Below the pieces are notes generated by a model. It was not told the DNA's origin and did no database searches. It saw only the letters and a program-made list of their open reading frames with translations. From assembly GCF_018882185.1 (NCBI RefSeq), contig NZ_JACVOY010000007.1:62001-126000 (forward strand): a stretch of 64,000 nucleotides of DNA, written 5' to 3'. Positions 17,623 to 27,352 of this stretch are shown piece by piece. Numbering within the stretch: position 1 is the stretch's first letter; each line of letters opens with the position of its first letter. The stretch comes from Polynucleobacter sp. AP-Latsch-80-C2. GTDB taxonomy: Bacteria; Pseudomonadota; Gammaproteobacteria; Burkholderiales; Burkholderiaceae. Made by a program: the position numbers and the translations under genes.

Positions 17623-18483
17623 ATGCTAGATGAGCTTATTCGCAAAACGATACGGGAGATGGTTGGCGGAGGTGGCCCTCCTGTAGCGTTCCTTGTACCC
17701 AAAGGAGATCGAGGTTTATTTGGTCCTGAATCAGTTGCCTGGAAAGTGCATGCAGACTTTATCTCCATGATGATTGGCGGTATTAGTTCGCTCATCTTAC
17801 AAGCGCTACATCCACAAGCTTTAGCAGGCGTCTGGGATCACTCTAGCTTTAGAGAAGACCTAAAGGGTAGGTTAGGAAGAACGGCATTTTTTATAGCCGC
17901 CACCACCTACGGCTCTGTAGAAATGGCAAATAAGATTATTGAAAAAGTAAACCTAATCCATACAAAAATTACAGGCTTTGATGAATTTGGTAAGGCTTAC
18001 TCTGCTACAGATCCGCATTTACTTTCCTGGGTACATCTCACTGAGACTCGCAGCTTTATGAGTGCCTATGAAGACTATCGAAAAGAAAGTCTTAGCCCTC
18101 AAGATAAAGACCAATACTTTTTAGAGATGAGCTCTATTGGGAAAAGGATGGGCGCTGAAGATTTACCAATCACTTATGCCGGTACAAACGATGCAATCGA
18201 AAGCTATATTCCAGAGCTTTATTTTGGAGAGCGCGCGCGAAGCATTCTCGCATTATTAGAAAACTTTCCAAGTAATCTCGCCGCCAAACCCTTTATTAAG
18301 CTAATTAGTCGCGCCGGCATTTTGAATCTACCTAACTGGGCATACCCTTTGATTGAAAAACCAATTCCTAGCTATCTTGAGCGCTTGGCGGTAAAAAAGA
18401 GCATCGATTTCATTGCAATACCAGTACGTGAGGCTCTTAGAGATGGGGTGGCCGCCCACTCACTTCGTAGAGTGTACGGATAA
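17623..18483 (+). CDS. Oxygenase MpaB family protein (DUF2236)
   Basis: A 286-aa protein of the DUF2236 family. Typical blocks are FGPESVAWKVHAD (~28-40), LQALHPQALAGVWDHS (~62-77), RLGRTAFFIAATTYGS (~86-101), THLL-type loop with DPHLLSWVHLTETRSF (~126-141) and the C-terminal YG. The conserved His and Asp residues are those proposed to bind heme in latex-clearing protein and MpaB relatives. It would be an oxygenase or oxidase of unknown substrate. It starts 4 bp after the LON-domain gene. Confidence 0.83.
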   Translation: MLDELIRKTIREMVGGGGPPVAFLVPKGDRGLFGPESVAWKVHADFISMMIGGISSLILQALHPQALAGVWDHSSFREDLKGRLGRTAFFIAATTYGSVEMANKIIEKVNLIHTKITGFDEFGKAYSATDPHLLSWVHLTETRSFMSAYEDYRKESLSPQDKDQYFLEMSSIGKRMGAEDLPITYAGTNDAIESYIPELYFGERARSILALLENFPSNLAAKPFIKLISRAGILNLPNWAYPLIEKPIPSYLERLAVKKSIDFIAIPVREALRDGVAAHSLRRVYG

Positions 18484-18501
18484 TTAACCCAGAAAATAAT
18501 C

Positions 18502-18870
18502 ATGATTACGAGTTACTTCATATCTGGCATGGTTGGCATCATGCTATTTTTCACAGTCGTTGTAGCGCCTACAGTTTTTAAAGTGCTTCCCGTCGAATGG
18601 TCTAGCAAATACGTTAGAAACTTTTTTCCTAAATATTACGCCAGCTTAGGCACTATCACCATCATTTGTGTTTTTACTGCCCCTGACTTAATAAGCAAAA
18701 TTTTGCTTGCTATCTGCGCTGCATTTTTTGCATTTACGCTCTTCTATCTCACGGAGAAAATCAACCATGCTAAAGACACTGGACAGACCAAGCAGTTTCA
18801 TTGGCTGCATGGTGCTAGCGTTGGTATTAATCTTTTTCAACTGGCTGTGTTTATCTATCTTTTACTCTAG
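18502..18870 (+). CDS. DUF4149 domain-containing membrane protein
   Basis: A 122-aa integral membrane protein with four predicted helices. FISGMVGIMLFFTVVVAPTVFKVL at the start with its conserved Pro in a helix, and the last helix HGASVGINLFQLAVFIYLLL, fit the DUF4149 family seen in many betaproteobacteria. It follows the MpaB-like gene by 18 bp in the same direction. Function unknown. Confidence 0.72.
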   Translation: MITSYFISGMVGIMLFFTVVVAPTVFKVLPVEWSSKYVRNFFPKYYASLGTITIICVFTAPDLISKILLAICAAFFAFTLFYLTEKINHAKDTGQTKQFHWLHGASVGINLFQLAVFIYLLL

Positions 18871-18930
18871 TTATCGTGAACAAGCGAGAAGCCTTTATCC
18901 CACTAGATTTTGCTTATTTGAAGTAAAGCG

Positions 18931-19128
<198 letters not shown>

Positions 19129-19272
19129 ACCAAAACCTTCTTGAACTGAATATTCAGCGTACTGCAGGATGCATAGCGATATTGGTTCATGGTGCCCTAA
19201 ATTCATAAAAGTAGATTTGAGGATATTCTAGGGTTTTTATTCATTTAGTGCTTGTGCCCTTCTCACCCTTCA

Positions 19273-19902
19273 ATGATTCAAGACTCCTTATTCAACATCG
19301 ACTCAGATCTTTGGGATCAAAATCTATTACCTAAGGATGGGCTTGTTCATTACTACCCAAAATTGATCAGCGGGCCAGAAAGCGCCCTCTTAATGAATCA
19401 GCTACAAAAGTCACTCCAATGGGAAGCAGATCGGCTCATGATGTTTGGCAAGTTAGTAGTTACTCGTCGTAAGGTAGCTTGGATTGGTGATCCAAATTGC
19501 GCTTACACCTACTCTGGAGTATTAAAGCAAGCTCAGGCATGGACTACGGAATTACTGGCTCTAAAAAGACATTTAGAAGAGCTTGCCCAATCAGAATTTA
19601 ATTCTTGCCTACTCAATTTCTATCATGATGGAGACGATGGCATGGGTTGGCATAGTGATGATGAAAAAGAGCTTGATGCAAGCGCACCTATTGCCTCACT
19701 AAGTCTTGGTGCACCACGTAAGTTTGCCTTTAGGCATAAGGAGGATAAGACCACCGTTCCTCTTTACCTAGAAAATGGCAGCGCCCTCATCATGCGTGCG
19801 CCAACTCAAGAATTTTGGAAGCATGCGCTACTCAAAACCAAAACCATTCATGCGCCTCGCATCAATTTAACCTTTAGAAAAATCACTAGCAGCAATGAGT
19901 AA
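19273..19902 (+). CDS. AlkB-like 2-oxoglutarate/Fe(II) dioxygenase
   Basis: About 209 aa from the ATG at 19273 (IQDSLFNID); a TTG start at 19252 is less likely. The Fe(II) ligands are seen in MGWHSDDE (His-x-Asp, ~130) and IHAPRINLTFRKI (His and the 2-oxoglutarate-binding Arg pair near the C terminus). NFYHDGDDGMGWH and SLSLGAPRKFAFRHK are the family's core strands. It resembles AlkB/ALKBH2-type enzymes that remove alkyl lesions from DNA or RNA by oxidation. Its last codons overlap the next gene by 8 bp. Confidence 0.88.
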   Translation: MIQDSLFNIDSDLWDQNLLPKDGLVHYYPKLISGPESALLMNQLQKSLQWEADRLMMFGKLVVTRRKVAWIGDPNCAYTYSGVLKQAQAWTTELLALKRHLEELAQSEFNSCLLNFYHDGDDGMGWHSDDEKELDASAPIASLSLGAPRKFAFRHKEDKTTVPLYLENGSALIMRAPTQEFWKHALLKTKTIHAPRINLTFRKITSSNE

Positions 19903-20905
19903 GCATCAGTCAAAAGAGACCTCTATTGCAATCATCGGCGCCGGAATTTCTGGATTGAGCTGCGCTACTGAGCTAAAAGCACTCGGTTTTCAAGTCCAAT
20001 TGTTTGAAAAAAGTCGAGGTCCGAGTGGTCGCATGAGCACTCGCAATGGCGACAACTGGTCCGCAGATCATGGCGCCCAATATTTCACAGCGAGAGATCC
20101 TCTTTTTATTCAGGAACTCAACACTTGGATCAGCGCTGGCGTAGCAGCAGAATGGCATCCGCGCTTAAAAGCCTATGATGACAGCCAGTGGAGAGAAAGT
20201 TCTTCAAGCGAGAATCGCTATGTAGGCATTCCCAGCATGAATTCTCCTGGTAAATATTTAGCAAAGAATCTATCTATCGAATTTGGCAAAACCATTAATA
20301 GTATTTTTCGTCAAAATAACCAATGGTGTCTGCGCAGCCTAGAGACAGGAAATATAGAACAGCAATTTGATTACCTAATATTGGCACTGCCTGCGCCTCA
20401 AACTTTTACTCTCACCAATTTGGTAGATCCATCCATCGCAGAAAAAAATAAGGTCGATATATTTGGATGCTGGACGGTAATGGCCTCTTTTGCGGAAAAG
20501 CAAAACATCCCTTTTGATGCTGCTTTTATCAATGGCCAAATGATCAACTGGATCGCCAGGAATAATTCAAAACTGGGACGTGAAGGTTTAGAGACCTGGA
20601 CCATTCATGCCAATCCGCAGTGGAGCCAACAATGGATTGAGCTAGATAAGGACGAGGCTGGAAAACGCATTCTGGAATGCGCTAAGGGACTGGGCTTGGA
20701 TTGCCAAAATGCGCAGCTCTCTATTCATCGCTGGCGCTATGCGAGCGGCTACTTGGGGACAAATCCTGGTTTTACAGTTTTTGACAACATTCAACTGGGC
20801 CTTTGTGGGGATTGGCTTCATGGCGGTAGGGTAGAGGGCGCTTGGTTGAGCGGTTTTAAATTAGCAAATGAAATTAGTATCCATACAACCTCATCTAATG
20901 AATAA
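19895..20905 (+). CDS. FAD-dependent amine-oxidase-like protein (renalase family)
   Basis: A 336-aa flavoprotein. The dinucleotide-binding motif IAIIGAGISGLSCATEL lies at ~11-27, followed by the Arg-rich flavin loop EKSRGPSGRMSTR (~42-54) and WSADHGAQYFTARD. The C-terminal FAD motif is LGLCGDWLHGGRVEGAWLSGFKLA (~300-323). This arrangement matches the renalase-like / NAD(P)-binding protein family COG3380. It overlaps the AlkB-like gene (8 bp) and precedes folB by 9 bp, so three genes form one transcription unit. Substrate unknown. Confidence 0.85.
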   Translation: MSKHQSKETSIAIIGAGISGLSCATELKALGFQVQLFEKSRGPSGRMSTRNGDNWSADHGAQYFTARDPLFIQELNTWISAGVAAEWHPRLKAYDDSQWRESSSSENRYVGIPSMNSPGKYLAKNLSIEFGKTINSIFRQNNQWCLRSLETGNIEQQFDYLILALPAPQTFTLTNLVDPSIAEKNKVDIFGCWTVMASFAEKQNIPFDAAFINGQMINWIARNNSKLGREGLETWTIHANPQWSQQWIELDKDEAGKRILECAKGLGLDCQNAQLSIHRWRYASGYLGTNPGFTVFDNIQLGLCGDWLHGGRVEGAWLSGFKLANEISIHTTSSNE

Positions 20906-20914
20906 GGCCTAGAA

Positions 20915-21313
20915 ATGTCTTTAGCATCGATTGAATTACGCGATCTTAAACTCCAAACTCAAATTGGCACATATGGGCCAGGCGCAATCATTCCCAAAGA
21001 ACATGTTTTAGATTTAACGCTTTGGATTGATGCAAAACTGGTTCTGGTATCACAAGACCTTATGGCAAATGTTTTTGATTACGATCCTCTAGTCATTGAA
21101 ATTGATAGACTTGCAGGCGATGGTCATTATGAAACCCAAGAAAGACTCATCACCCGCATCGTTGAGGCATGTGCAAGTTATTCCGAAATTAAGGCAATAG
21201 ATATTGGCCTGCGAAAATTACCTGTACGTGCAGGATCAGGATCTCTCGGCGTGAGACTCTCAGTAGATTCTTCAACCTTGAATCGCTTTAGAAGTCCCAG
21301 AACTTCAGCGTAG
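20915..21313 (+). CDS. folB: Dihydroneopterin aldolase-type protein
   Basis: A 132-aa protein of the FolB tunnelling fold. It would cleave dihydroneopterin to 6-hydroxymethyl-dihydropterin in folate synthesis. Seen: IELRDLKLQTQIGTYG (~5-20), the FDYDPLVIEI block (~48-57) in place of the usual DYxxV, and YETQERLITRIVEAC (~66-80) with the substrate-binding Glu. The catalytic Lys could be that in IGLRKLPV (~103). It is the last gene of the alkB-like/FAD unit and is closed by a hairpin at 21376-21406. Confidence 0.78.
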   Translation: MSLASIELRDLKLQTQIGTYGPGAIIPKEHVLDLTLWIDAKLVLVSQDLMANVFDYDPLVIEIDRLAGDGHYETQERLITRIVEACASYSEIKAIDIGLRKLPVRAGSGSLGVRLSVDSSTLNRFRSPRTSA

Positions 21314-21375
21314 ATTTGCTCTGATGAAACTGACAATCTCATCATAAAACTCACGAATCTTGTTAATAAGCCTCA

Positions 21376-21406
21376 TCTAGTCACCCCAAACATCTGAGTG
21401 ACTAGA
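21376..21406. terminator. Hairpin between convergent genes
   Basis: Perfect 9-bp inverted repeat TCTAGTCAC / GTGACTAGA with a 13-nt loop between the convergent folB and sodC genes, followed by TTAAAAACTTT. Probable bidirectional terminator; the T-run is weak. Confidence 0.5.
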
Positions 21407-21453
21407 TTAAAAACTTTAATCAGCGCAAAAACTGGTGTCCGCATCTTTGCCTA

Positions 21454-21987
21454 CTACTGAATCAAGCCGCAGGCAATGCGAGGGCCAGAGTTGCCAGCAG
21501 GTTGAGATTTATAGTCGTCAGGGTCTCTGTGCACTACAACAGAACGACCAATAATTCCAGTTGGCCCAGTGTTTACTGCAAAACCATGCAACTTAGCAGA
21601 ATACGTAGCATTGCCATTTGCATCAGATTTAATATTTGGCAAATCTCCTGCATGGTTCATACCACTGTCAGGCACGCCATGCATTTTAATTTCAGGATTG
21701 AAGTGTCCGCCAGCACTTGTAGCATCAGGAGCAGAGCAATCTCCCTTTTCATGAACATGAAAACCTTGCTCTGAATTTGGTTTCAAGCCAGAGAATTTTC
21801 CGTTAATCAATACATCATGGCCTTGCCAAACAAGAGTGACTTCACCTTTAGCTTGTGAGCCAGATTTTGAATCTAGTGTGGAGCTCGCTTTTTGACCGGC
21901 ACCCTGCTCCATCGATTGGCAAGCAACCAGCGAGAATAAACCGGTTACAGATAGAGTGAGCAAGAGCTGCTTTTTACTGAGTTTCAT
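21454..21987 (-). CDS. sodC: Superoxide dismutase [Cu-Zn], lipoprotein type
   Basis: About 177 aa from ATG 21987, chosen for the GGAG 8 nt upstream; an in-frame ATG at 22002 exists. A signal peptide ends in the lipobox SLVACQS, so the enzyme is probably anchored in the periplasm. Metal and active-site features: GFHVHEKGDC (two Cu His and the disulfide Cys), SAGGHFNPEIKMHG (bridging and Zn His), HAGDLPNI (Zn Asp), VVVHRDPDD (Cu His) and GPRIACG (Arg and second Cys). It removes superoxide outside the cytoplasm. Confidence 0.93.
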   Translation of the reverse strand: MKLSKKQLLLTLSVTGLFSLVACQSMEQGAGQKASSTLDSKSGSQAKGEVTLVWQGHDVLINGKFSGLKPNSEQGFHVHEKGDCSAPDATSAGGHFNPEIKMHGVPDSGMNHAGDLPNIKSDANGNATYSAKLHGFAVNTGPTGIIGRSVVVHRDPDDYKSQPAGNSGPRIACGLIQ

Positions 21988-22135
21988 AGATGACTCCTTC
22001 ATTTTTGTTATGGTGAAATAGCTTTTTCAGTGTGACACAAATAAACCGCTTGTGCTTAGCTATTAGCTCAAGCCTATGAACTCTGTATTATTTAAAAATC
22101 TTTAATGTACTGAACCACTTTAAACACATAAAGCC

Positions 22136-22717
22136 ATGAAATTACGGAACATAATTACCACTTTATTAGTAGGCTTTTTGGTCGGTCTATTTGCCTTTCC
22201 CGCAAAAGCAAATCTTGCGAACGCACTAAATGACGGACAGCATGTCTTGCTCATGCGTCATGCTGATGCTCCAGGATATGGGGATCCTGCGGGCTATCAA
22301 TTGGACAAGTGCTCGACTCAAAGGAATTTAGGTGATAAAGGCAGAAAGCAGGCAATCATCCTAGGACAGTGGCTGAGCAGTCAGGGAATTAACTCTGCAA
22401 ACATCATCAGTAGCGTCTGGTGCCGCTGCCTTGATACTGCAAAATTATTAAACAAAGGTGCAGTTACCACCTCTCCAGCGCTAGCGTCCTTCTTTGACGA
22501 TATGCGTCTTGAAAAGCAACAAACCCAAGCTCTAGAAAAACTAATTCAAACTCAGCTAAATGAAAATCCCAAGACACCTCTGATTTTAGTAACCCACCAC
22601 GTCAATATACAGGCCTACACAGGAAAGGTAATTAATGTTGGAGATATGGTTTTAGTCAAAGTGGATAAGAACGGGAAACACATCTCACAACAAATCTACC
22701 CAAGTCCAAGTTTTTAG
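22136..22717 (+). CDS. Exported histidine phosphatase family protein
   Basis: A 193-aa protein with a signal peptide (LLVGFLVGLFAFPAKA). The histidine-phosphatase motif is LLMRHADAPG (His ~42) instead of the usual LxRHG; a second catalytic His lies in LILVTHHVNI (~150) and an Arg/Glu in SSVWCRCLDTAKLL. Secreted members of branch 1 are found in many proteobacteria with unknown phosphate-ester substrates. It converges on the DUF427 gene with a 4-bp overlap. Confidence 0.82.
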   Translation: MKLRNIITTLLVGFLVGLFAFPAKANLANALNDGQHVLLMRHADAPGYGDPAGYQLDKCSTQRNLGDKGRKQAIILGQWLSSQGINSANIISSVWCRCLDTAKLLNKGAVTTSPALASFFDDMRLEKQQTQALEKLIQTQLNENPKTPLILVTHHVNIQAYTGKVINVGDMVLVKVDKNGKHISQQIYPSPSF

Positions 22718-22995
22718 CCGACTACCTGTACACCCTTCCAAAAAGCAACATATCCAGCAATATTGTTTGCGGCTGATTTGGGCTCTGGGTAGTACCAAGC
22801 TGCATCTTTATTTGATTGGCCATTGACCTCTACGTCGTAATAACTAGCGGTACCTTTCCAGGAACAAACAGTATGTTTGTCTGACTCCTTGAAAAATTGC
22901 ATATTCAAACTGGAAGACGGAAAATAGTGATTACCCTCTACCACAATAGTCTCATCTGAATTAGCTAAAACTTCATTATTCCAAATAGCCTTCAT
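22714..22995 (-). CDS. DUF427 domain-containing protein
   Basis: A 93-aa protein from ATG 22995, chosen because AAGGAG lies just upstream; an in-frame start at 23028 would run through that site. The family core is visible: ANSDETIVVEGNHYFP, CSWKGTASYYDV and AAWYYPEPKSAANNIAGYVAFWKGV. DUF427 folds as a small beta-barrel; no confirmed activity. It is divergent from the ergothioneine operon (95 bp between starts), so promoters of both lie in 22996-23090. Confidence 0.83.
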   Translation of the reverse strand: MKAIWNNEVLANSDETIVVEGNHYFPSSSLNMQFFKESDKHTVCSWKGTASYYDVEVNGQSNKDAAWYYPEPKSAANNIAGYVAFWKGVQVVG

Positions 22996-23090
22996 AACAT
23001 CTCCTTGTAAGGATTTAGCATAAAGCAAATCTATTTTTTATGCTGTATAAAGAGTAAGCGCCTTAATGCCTTTAATGTAATAAATCATTC

Positions 23091-24038
23091 ATGCAAACAC
23101 CTACTATTTCAGAAGATACCCCAATCATTGATCACGACTTTACTCCTGAGATCGAAATGGGTCTTCTCTCGCAATCGCCTTCTATTTCTCCAAAGTTTTT
23201 ATATGACCCCTTGGGCTCGCATCTCTTTACAGCGATAACCTTATTGCCGGAATACTATCCAACCAATACTGAAAAGAGCATCTTCACACAATACCAACAT
23301 CAAATTGCTGATGCAGTAGGAGTCGGCGGTAATTTGATTGATTTGGGTGCTGGAAATTGCCAAAAAGCAGAATCCTTTTTTAACTCGCTAAAACCCTCAA
23401 GTTATCTTGCGATCGATTTTTCTGAAGAGTTTCTACAAGAGGCAGTCAATAAACTTCAGGGAAAATACCCTCATATCAACATGCAATGTATTGGCATGGA
23501 TTTTTCCAGGCAACTTTTAATCCCCAGATCTATTGCTACTTCTAACAGAACCTTCTTTTATCCTGGCTCTAGTATTGGTAATTTTCTTAATTCCGAAGCG
23601 CTTGAGCTGCTACGTCAAATCAAGAGTCAAGCCAATGAGGGTGGGATATTAATTGGCGTTGATTTAATGAAGGAAGACGCTGTTCTGATGGCGGCATATG
23701 ATGACCCCCTGAAAGTTACGGCCGCTTTCAACCTCAATATCCTCAGGTCCATTAACTCACTTCTAGGATCTAATTTCAGGGTTGACCAATTTCGCCATAA
23801 AGTTCAAATTAATCATGTCCAAAATAGGGTTGAGCTCTATCTTGAAGCCCTAGAAGACTTGATCGTTACGTGGCCGGGAAATTCTAGGGAATTTAAAAAG
23901 GGTGATCTCATACACACTGAAAATTCTCATAAGTACACTATTGAATCGATCAAGCAATTGCTAAAAAGTGCCGGCTTCGATAAGACTCAAATCTGGACGG
24001 ATCCTAAAGACTATTTCGCAGTGATTTACGCTTGCTAA
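23091..24038 (+). CDS. egtD: L-histidine N-alpha-methyltransferase
   Basis: A 315-aa SAM-dependent methyltransferase that makes hercynine from histidine, the first step of ergothioneine synthesis. Family features: PKFLYDPLGSHLFTAITLLPEYYPTNTEK (~residues 34-63), the SAM site IDLGAGNCQKA (~82-92), AIDFSEEFLQ, and FFYPGSSIGNF (~144-154). It opens an operon with egtB 11 bp downstream. Confidence 0.93.
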   Translation: MQTPTISEDTPIIDHDFTPEIEMGLLSQSPSISPKFLYDPLGSHLFTAITLLPEYYPTNTEKSIFTQYQHQIADAVGVGGNLIDLGAGNCQKAESFFNSLKPSSYLAIDFSEEFLQEAVNKLQGKYPHINMQCIGMDFSRQLLIPRSIATSNRTFFYPGSSIGNFLNSEALELLRQIKSQANEGGILIGVDLMKEDAVLMAAYDDPLKVTAAFNLNILRSINSLLGSNFRVDQFRHKVQINHVQNRVELYLEALEDLIVTWPGNSREFKKGDLIHTENSHKYTIESIKQLLKSAGFDKTQIWTDPKDYFAVIYAC

Positions 24039-24049
24039 AACATTAAAAA

Positions 24050-25264
24050 ATGATTTCTACAGCCTCACTTCTTGATCAATTTCTTCGCTCCAGAAAGCAT
24101 TCTGTCGAACTCATTGCACCCCTAAGCCCAGAGGACTGCCAGGCACAGTCAATGGAAGATGCAAGCCCTGCAAAGTGGCATTTAGCCCATGTCACCTGGT
24201 TTTATGAGGTCATGATTCTCAAGCCCTTTGAAAATGACTTTCAATACTGGAATCCGCAATTTGCCATTCTCTTTAACAGCTACTACAACGGTGTGGGCGA
24301 CAAACACCCTCGCAAACACCGCGGGCTACTAACCAGACCTTCCTTAAAAGAAGTGCTAGATTGGCGCACCAATATTGAGAATAGAATTACCGCCCTTCTG
24401 CAGAGCAACACATCCTCAGAACTCCAGTCGTTAGTCCAGATGGGAATTCATCATGAACAACAACATCAAGAACTGTTACTAACTGATATTCAGCATCTCT
24501 TGTTTCAAAACTCCTTATTACCAGCGTATTCATCAAACCACTTAGATCTACAGTCCTCTCGGGCTGATGCTAAATGGGTTAAAGGCATACCCGGTCTTGT
24601 AGAGGTCGGCTTCGAGGGTGATGGCTTTCATTTTGATAACGAATCACCGCGTCACAGCACTTATAACCAAATATATTCCCTGGCTAGCGAGCTCATAACC
24701 AATGCGCAGTGGCTAAATTTTATCGAAGACGGCGGCTACCAGGATGCTAAATGGTGGCTAGATGCAGGCTGGTCATGGGTCCAAGCTGAACAAATCAATG
24801 CACCCTTATATTGGAATCGGGATCTTAAAAATCAATATTGGCGCTTTTCTCTTAATGGCAATTCCCCTTTAGATACTGCAAAGCCAGTTAGCAATATCAG
24901 CTATTTTGAAGCTGAAGCCTTCGCACGTTGGGCAAGTAAAAACCTGGATGGCTATGCCAATTCCCGCCTACCCACCGAATTTGAATGGGAGTCTGTTGCA
25001 GAACATCAAGCAGATTTAGTGAATGACTTATTTGGAGCTGTCTGGCAATGGACAAGCAGCAACTACTCAGCTTATCCAGGCTATCAACCTTGGAGTGGCA
25101 TTGCTGGAGAGTACAACGGTAAATTCATGGTGAATCAAATGGTTTTAAGAGGAAGCTCCGCGTACACAACTTCGGGTCACTCTAGAACAACTTATCGTAA
25201 TTTCTTTCCTACCCATACACGCTGGCAAATGACAGGATTGAGACTGGCTAAAGATGGTATTTGA
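24050..25264 (+). CDS. egtB: Ergothioneine biosynthesis sulfoxide synthase
   Basis: A 404-aa non-heme iron enzyme joining hercynine to a thiol with O2. The N-terminal DinB-like part carries the iron ligands: PAKWHLAHVTWFYE (~45) and the HHEQQHQELL motif (~135). The C-terminal formylglycine-generating-enzyme-like part shows NAQWLNFIEDGGY, RLPTEFEWES and VLRGSSAYT...SRTTYRNFF. No methyltransferase domain is fused, which rules out OvoA. No egtC (gamma-glutamyl hydrolase) or egtA gene is nearby, so cysteine is the likely thiol donor. It overlaps the next gene by 11 bp. Confidence 0.92.
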   Translation: MISTASLLDQFLRSRKHSVELIAPLSPEDCQAQSMEDASPAKWHLAHVTWFYEVMILKPFENDFQYWNPQFAILFNSYYNGVGDKHPRKHRGLLTRPSLKEVLDWRTNIENRITALLQSNTSSELQSLVQMGIHHEQQHQELLLTDIQHLLFQNSLLPAYSSNHLDLQSSRADAKWVKGIPGLVEVGFEGDGFHFDNESPRHSTYNQIYSLASELITNAQWLNFIEDGGYQDAKWWLDAGWSWVQAEQINAPLYWNRDLKNQYWRFSLNGNSPLDTAKPVSNISYFEAEAFARWASKNLDGYANSRLPTEFEWESVAEHQADLVNDLFGAVWQWTSSNYSAYPGYQPWSGIAGEYNGKFMVNQMVLRGSSAYTTSGHSRTTYRNFFPTHTRWQMTGLRLAKDGI

Positions 25265-26399
25265 TTTTGATACTCCTACAAATCGTCTAAATACGGATTC
25301 TATTCGCTGGGATAGCTTTAACAGCAAAGCGGTGTTGCCTTTGTGGGTGGCAGACATGGACTTTAAATCTCCGCCCTGTGTCATTGAAGCGCTGAGCAAT
25401 AGAGTCAAAGAGGGTATTTACGGCTACACCCATAGCCCTCATCAAATGAATACGATGATTGCGGACTACCTTGAAGAGCAATACCAATGGCAAGTAGATC
25501 CTGATTGGATTGTGATCCTCCCTAGCGTTGTCTCTGGACTTTATACAGCCGTCCAGCAGCTAACAAAAGCCGATGAGCAAGTACTGATACCTAACCCCAT
25601 TTACCATCACCTGCGACTTGCTTGCTCTAGTGCTAAGCGATCATTTCAAGAAATGCAGCTTCAACTGAAGGATGATCGCTGGGTACTGCCCAGCAATGAA
25701 TTAAAAAATCTCAATACCAATCGGGCAAAGCTAGCCCTCTTCTGCAATCCCCAAAATCCAGGCTCTACCGTATTTACTAAAGAGGAGCTAAAAGAATTCG
25801 GGGATTTTTGTATTCAGAATAATTTATGGATTTGCTCAGACGAAATCCATGCAGGCCTCGTACTAGATGAAAATAAAAAACACATTCCGCTTGCTAGCAT
25901 TAGCAAAGAGATTTCCAATAAAACCATAACCTTAATGTCTTTAAATAAGACTTTTAATTTTCCAGGAATAGGTCTTGCTTGGGCCGTAGCGGAGAACCCG
26001 GTCCTACGTAATGCAATACAAGTTGGCCTTCATGAAACGATTGCCCCTCCATCTTTATTAGCCTATACCGCAACAATGGCAGCAATCAAAGATGGTGAGC
26101 CTTGGAGGCTAGAGTTAATTCAGTACCTGAGAGACAATCGAGATTTAATTCGTAGCAAGATTGCTAGTATTGATGGGTTAAGTATTGGCAATATGGAGGG
26201 AAGCTATCTAGCATGGATTGACTGTAGCAAGCTTGATCATCAGAACCCCCATCAGCTTTTTCTAGATGCTGGCTTAGCCACCTCTCCTGGTCAGCAATTT
26301 GGCCAAAATCAATTTGTCAGACTGAACTTTGGAACGCAAAAAGCTCGGCTCATTCAAGCCCTGAATATTATTGAGTCCAGTGCCGCAAATCTCAATTAG
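25254..26399 (+). CDS. MalY/PatB-type PLP aminotransferase / C-S lyase; candidate EgtE
   Basis: A 381-aa fold-type I PLP enzyme of the MalY/PatB family. Seen: [11 protein letters not shown] near residue 25, the [11 protein letters not shown] loop (~162-172), the SDEIHAGLV Asp (~194) and the Schiff-base Lys in [10 protein letters not shown] (~231). Family members cleave C-S bonds (cystathionine beta-lyase). Because its start lies within the end of egtB (11-bp overlap), the likely job is cleavage of hercynylcysteine sulfoxide to ergothioneine, the EgtE step. Cystathionine lysis remains an alternative. Confidence 0.87.
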   Translation: MVFDFDTPTNRLNTDSIRWDSFNSKAVLPLWVADMDFKSPPCVIEALSNRVKEGIYGYTHSPHQMNTMIADYLEEQYQWQVDPDWIVILPSVVSGLYTAVQQLTKADEQVLIPNPIYHHLRLACSSAKRSFQEMQLQLKDDRWVLPSNELKNLNTNRAKLALFCNPQNPGSTVFTKEELKEFGDFCIQNNLWICSDEIHAGLVLDENKKHIPLASISKEISNKTITLMSLNKTFNFPGIGLAWAVAENPVLRNAIQVGLHETIAPPSLLAYTATMAAIKDGEPWRLELIQYLRDNRDLIRSKIASIDGLSIGNMEGSYLAWIDCSKLDHQNPHQLFLDAGLATSPGQQFGQNQFVRLNFGTQKARLIQALNIIESSAANLN

Positions 26400-26401
26400 G
26401 A

Positions 26402-27352
26402 ATGCCCAATATGAACAATATCCTCTCGATTTCTCATCTTTACAAAACCTATCAATCTGGCTTTGAGGCTTTAAAAAATATCAATTTAGAGATATCTAAA
26501 GGCGAAATCTTTGCGCTACTCGGTCAAAATGGCGCAGGAAAAACAACTTTAATCAGCATTATTTGTGGCATTGTCAGCCCTAGCAGTGGTCAGGTTTTAG
26601 TTGGTGGCAAAAATATCATTGGTGATTACCGCGAGGCAAGGGAGTTAATTGGCCTCGTTCCCCAGGAGCTCTCAACCGACTCTTTTGAAACCGTCTGGAA
26701 TACCGTTACTTTTAGTCGTGGTCTTTATGGAAAAGCGCCCAATCCAGCTCTGATCGAGAAAATTCTGAAAGACCTATCTCTGTGGGATAAACGTAATAAC
26801 AAAATTATGACCCTATCTGGTGGCATGAAACGCAGAGTCATGATTGCCAAAGCCCTCTCTCACGAACCCAGCGTCCTTTTTCTAGATGAACCTACTGCTG
26901 GTGTTGATGTTAGCCTCAGAAAGGATATGTGGAACTTAGTCAAAATTCTGAAGGACAATGGCACCACCGTCATTCTCACAACCCACTATATTGAAGAAGC
27001 TGAGGAGATGGCAGACCGCATCGGAATCATTCGTAGCGGCGAACTGATTATGGTAGACAATAAATTGGCCTTAATGAATAAGTTAGGTAAAAAAGAGCTC
27101 ACTCTTGAATTGCAAAATCCATTACAGCGCATTCCAAAGGAGCTTGAATTAACAGGACTAAGTCTTTCGGAAGATGGTTATGAGCTCACCTACCGGTTTG
27201 ACTCCAAGGATGGAGAAATTAATATCGCACAGCTACTCCAAAATGTAGCTAAGCTAGGAATCATTTTCAAAGACTTGCACACGAAGCAAAGCTCTCTTGA
27301 AGAAATCTTTGTCAATCTTATAAATTCAGAGGCCACTACCCATGAAGCTTAA
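26402..27352 (+). CDS. ABC transporter ATP-binding protein (ABC-2/DrrA type)
   Basis: A 316-aa ATPase with Walker [10 protein letters not shown] (~44), Q-loop VPQELS (~88), signature LSGGMKRR (~141), Walker [14 protein letters not shown] (~160) and switch His in [15 protein letters not shown]. The ~80-residue C-terminal extension is typical of DrrA/NodI-like export ATPases. It starts 2 bp after the PLP enzyme gene and overlaps the permease gene by 11 bp, so it belongs to the egt transcription unit. It may power export of ergothioneine or a related compound (inference). Confidence 0.9.
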   Translation: MPNMNNILSISHLYKTYQSGFEALKNINLEISKGEIFALLGQNGAGKTTLISIICGIVSPSSGQVLVGGKNIIGDYREARELIGLVPQELSTDSFETVWNTVTFSRGLYGKAPNPALIEKILKDLSLWDKRNNKIMTLSGGMKRRVMIAKALSHEPSVLFLDEPTAGVDVSLRKDMWNLVKILKDNGTTVILTTHYIEEAEEMADRIGIIRSGELIMVDNKLALMNKLGKKELTLELQNPLQRIPKELELTGLSLSEDGYELTYRFDSKDGEINIAQLLQNVAKLGIIFKDLHTKQSSLEEIFVNLINSEATTHEA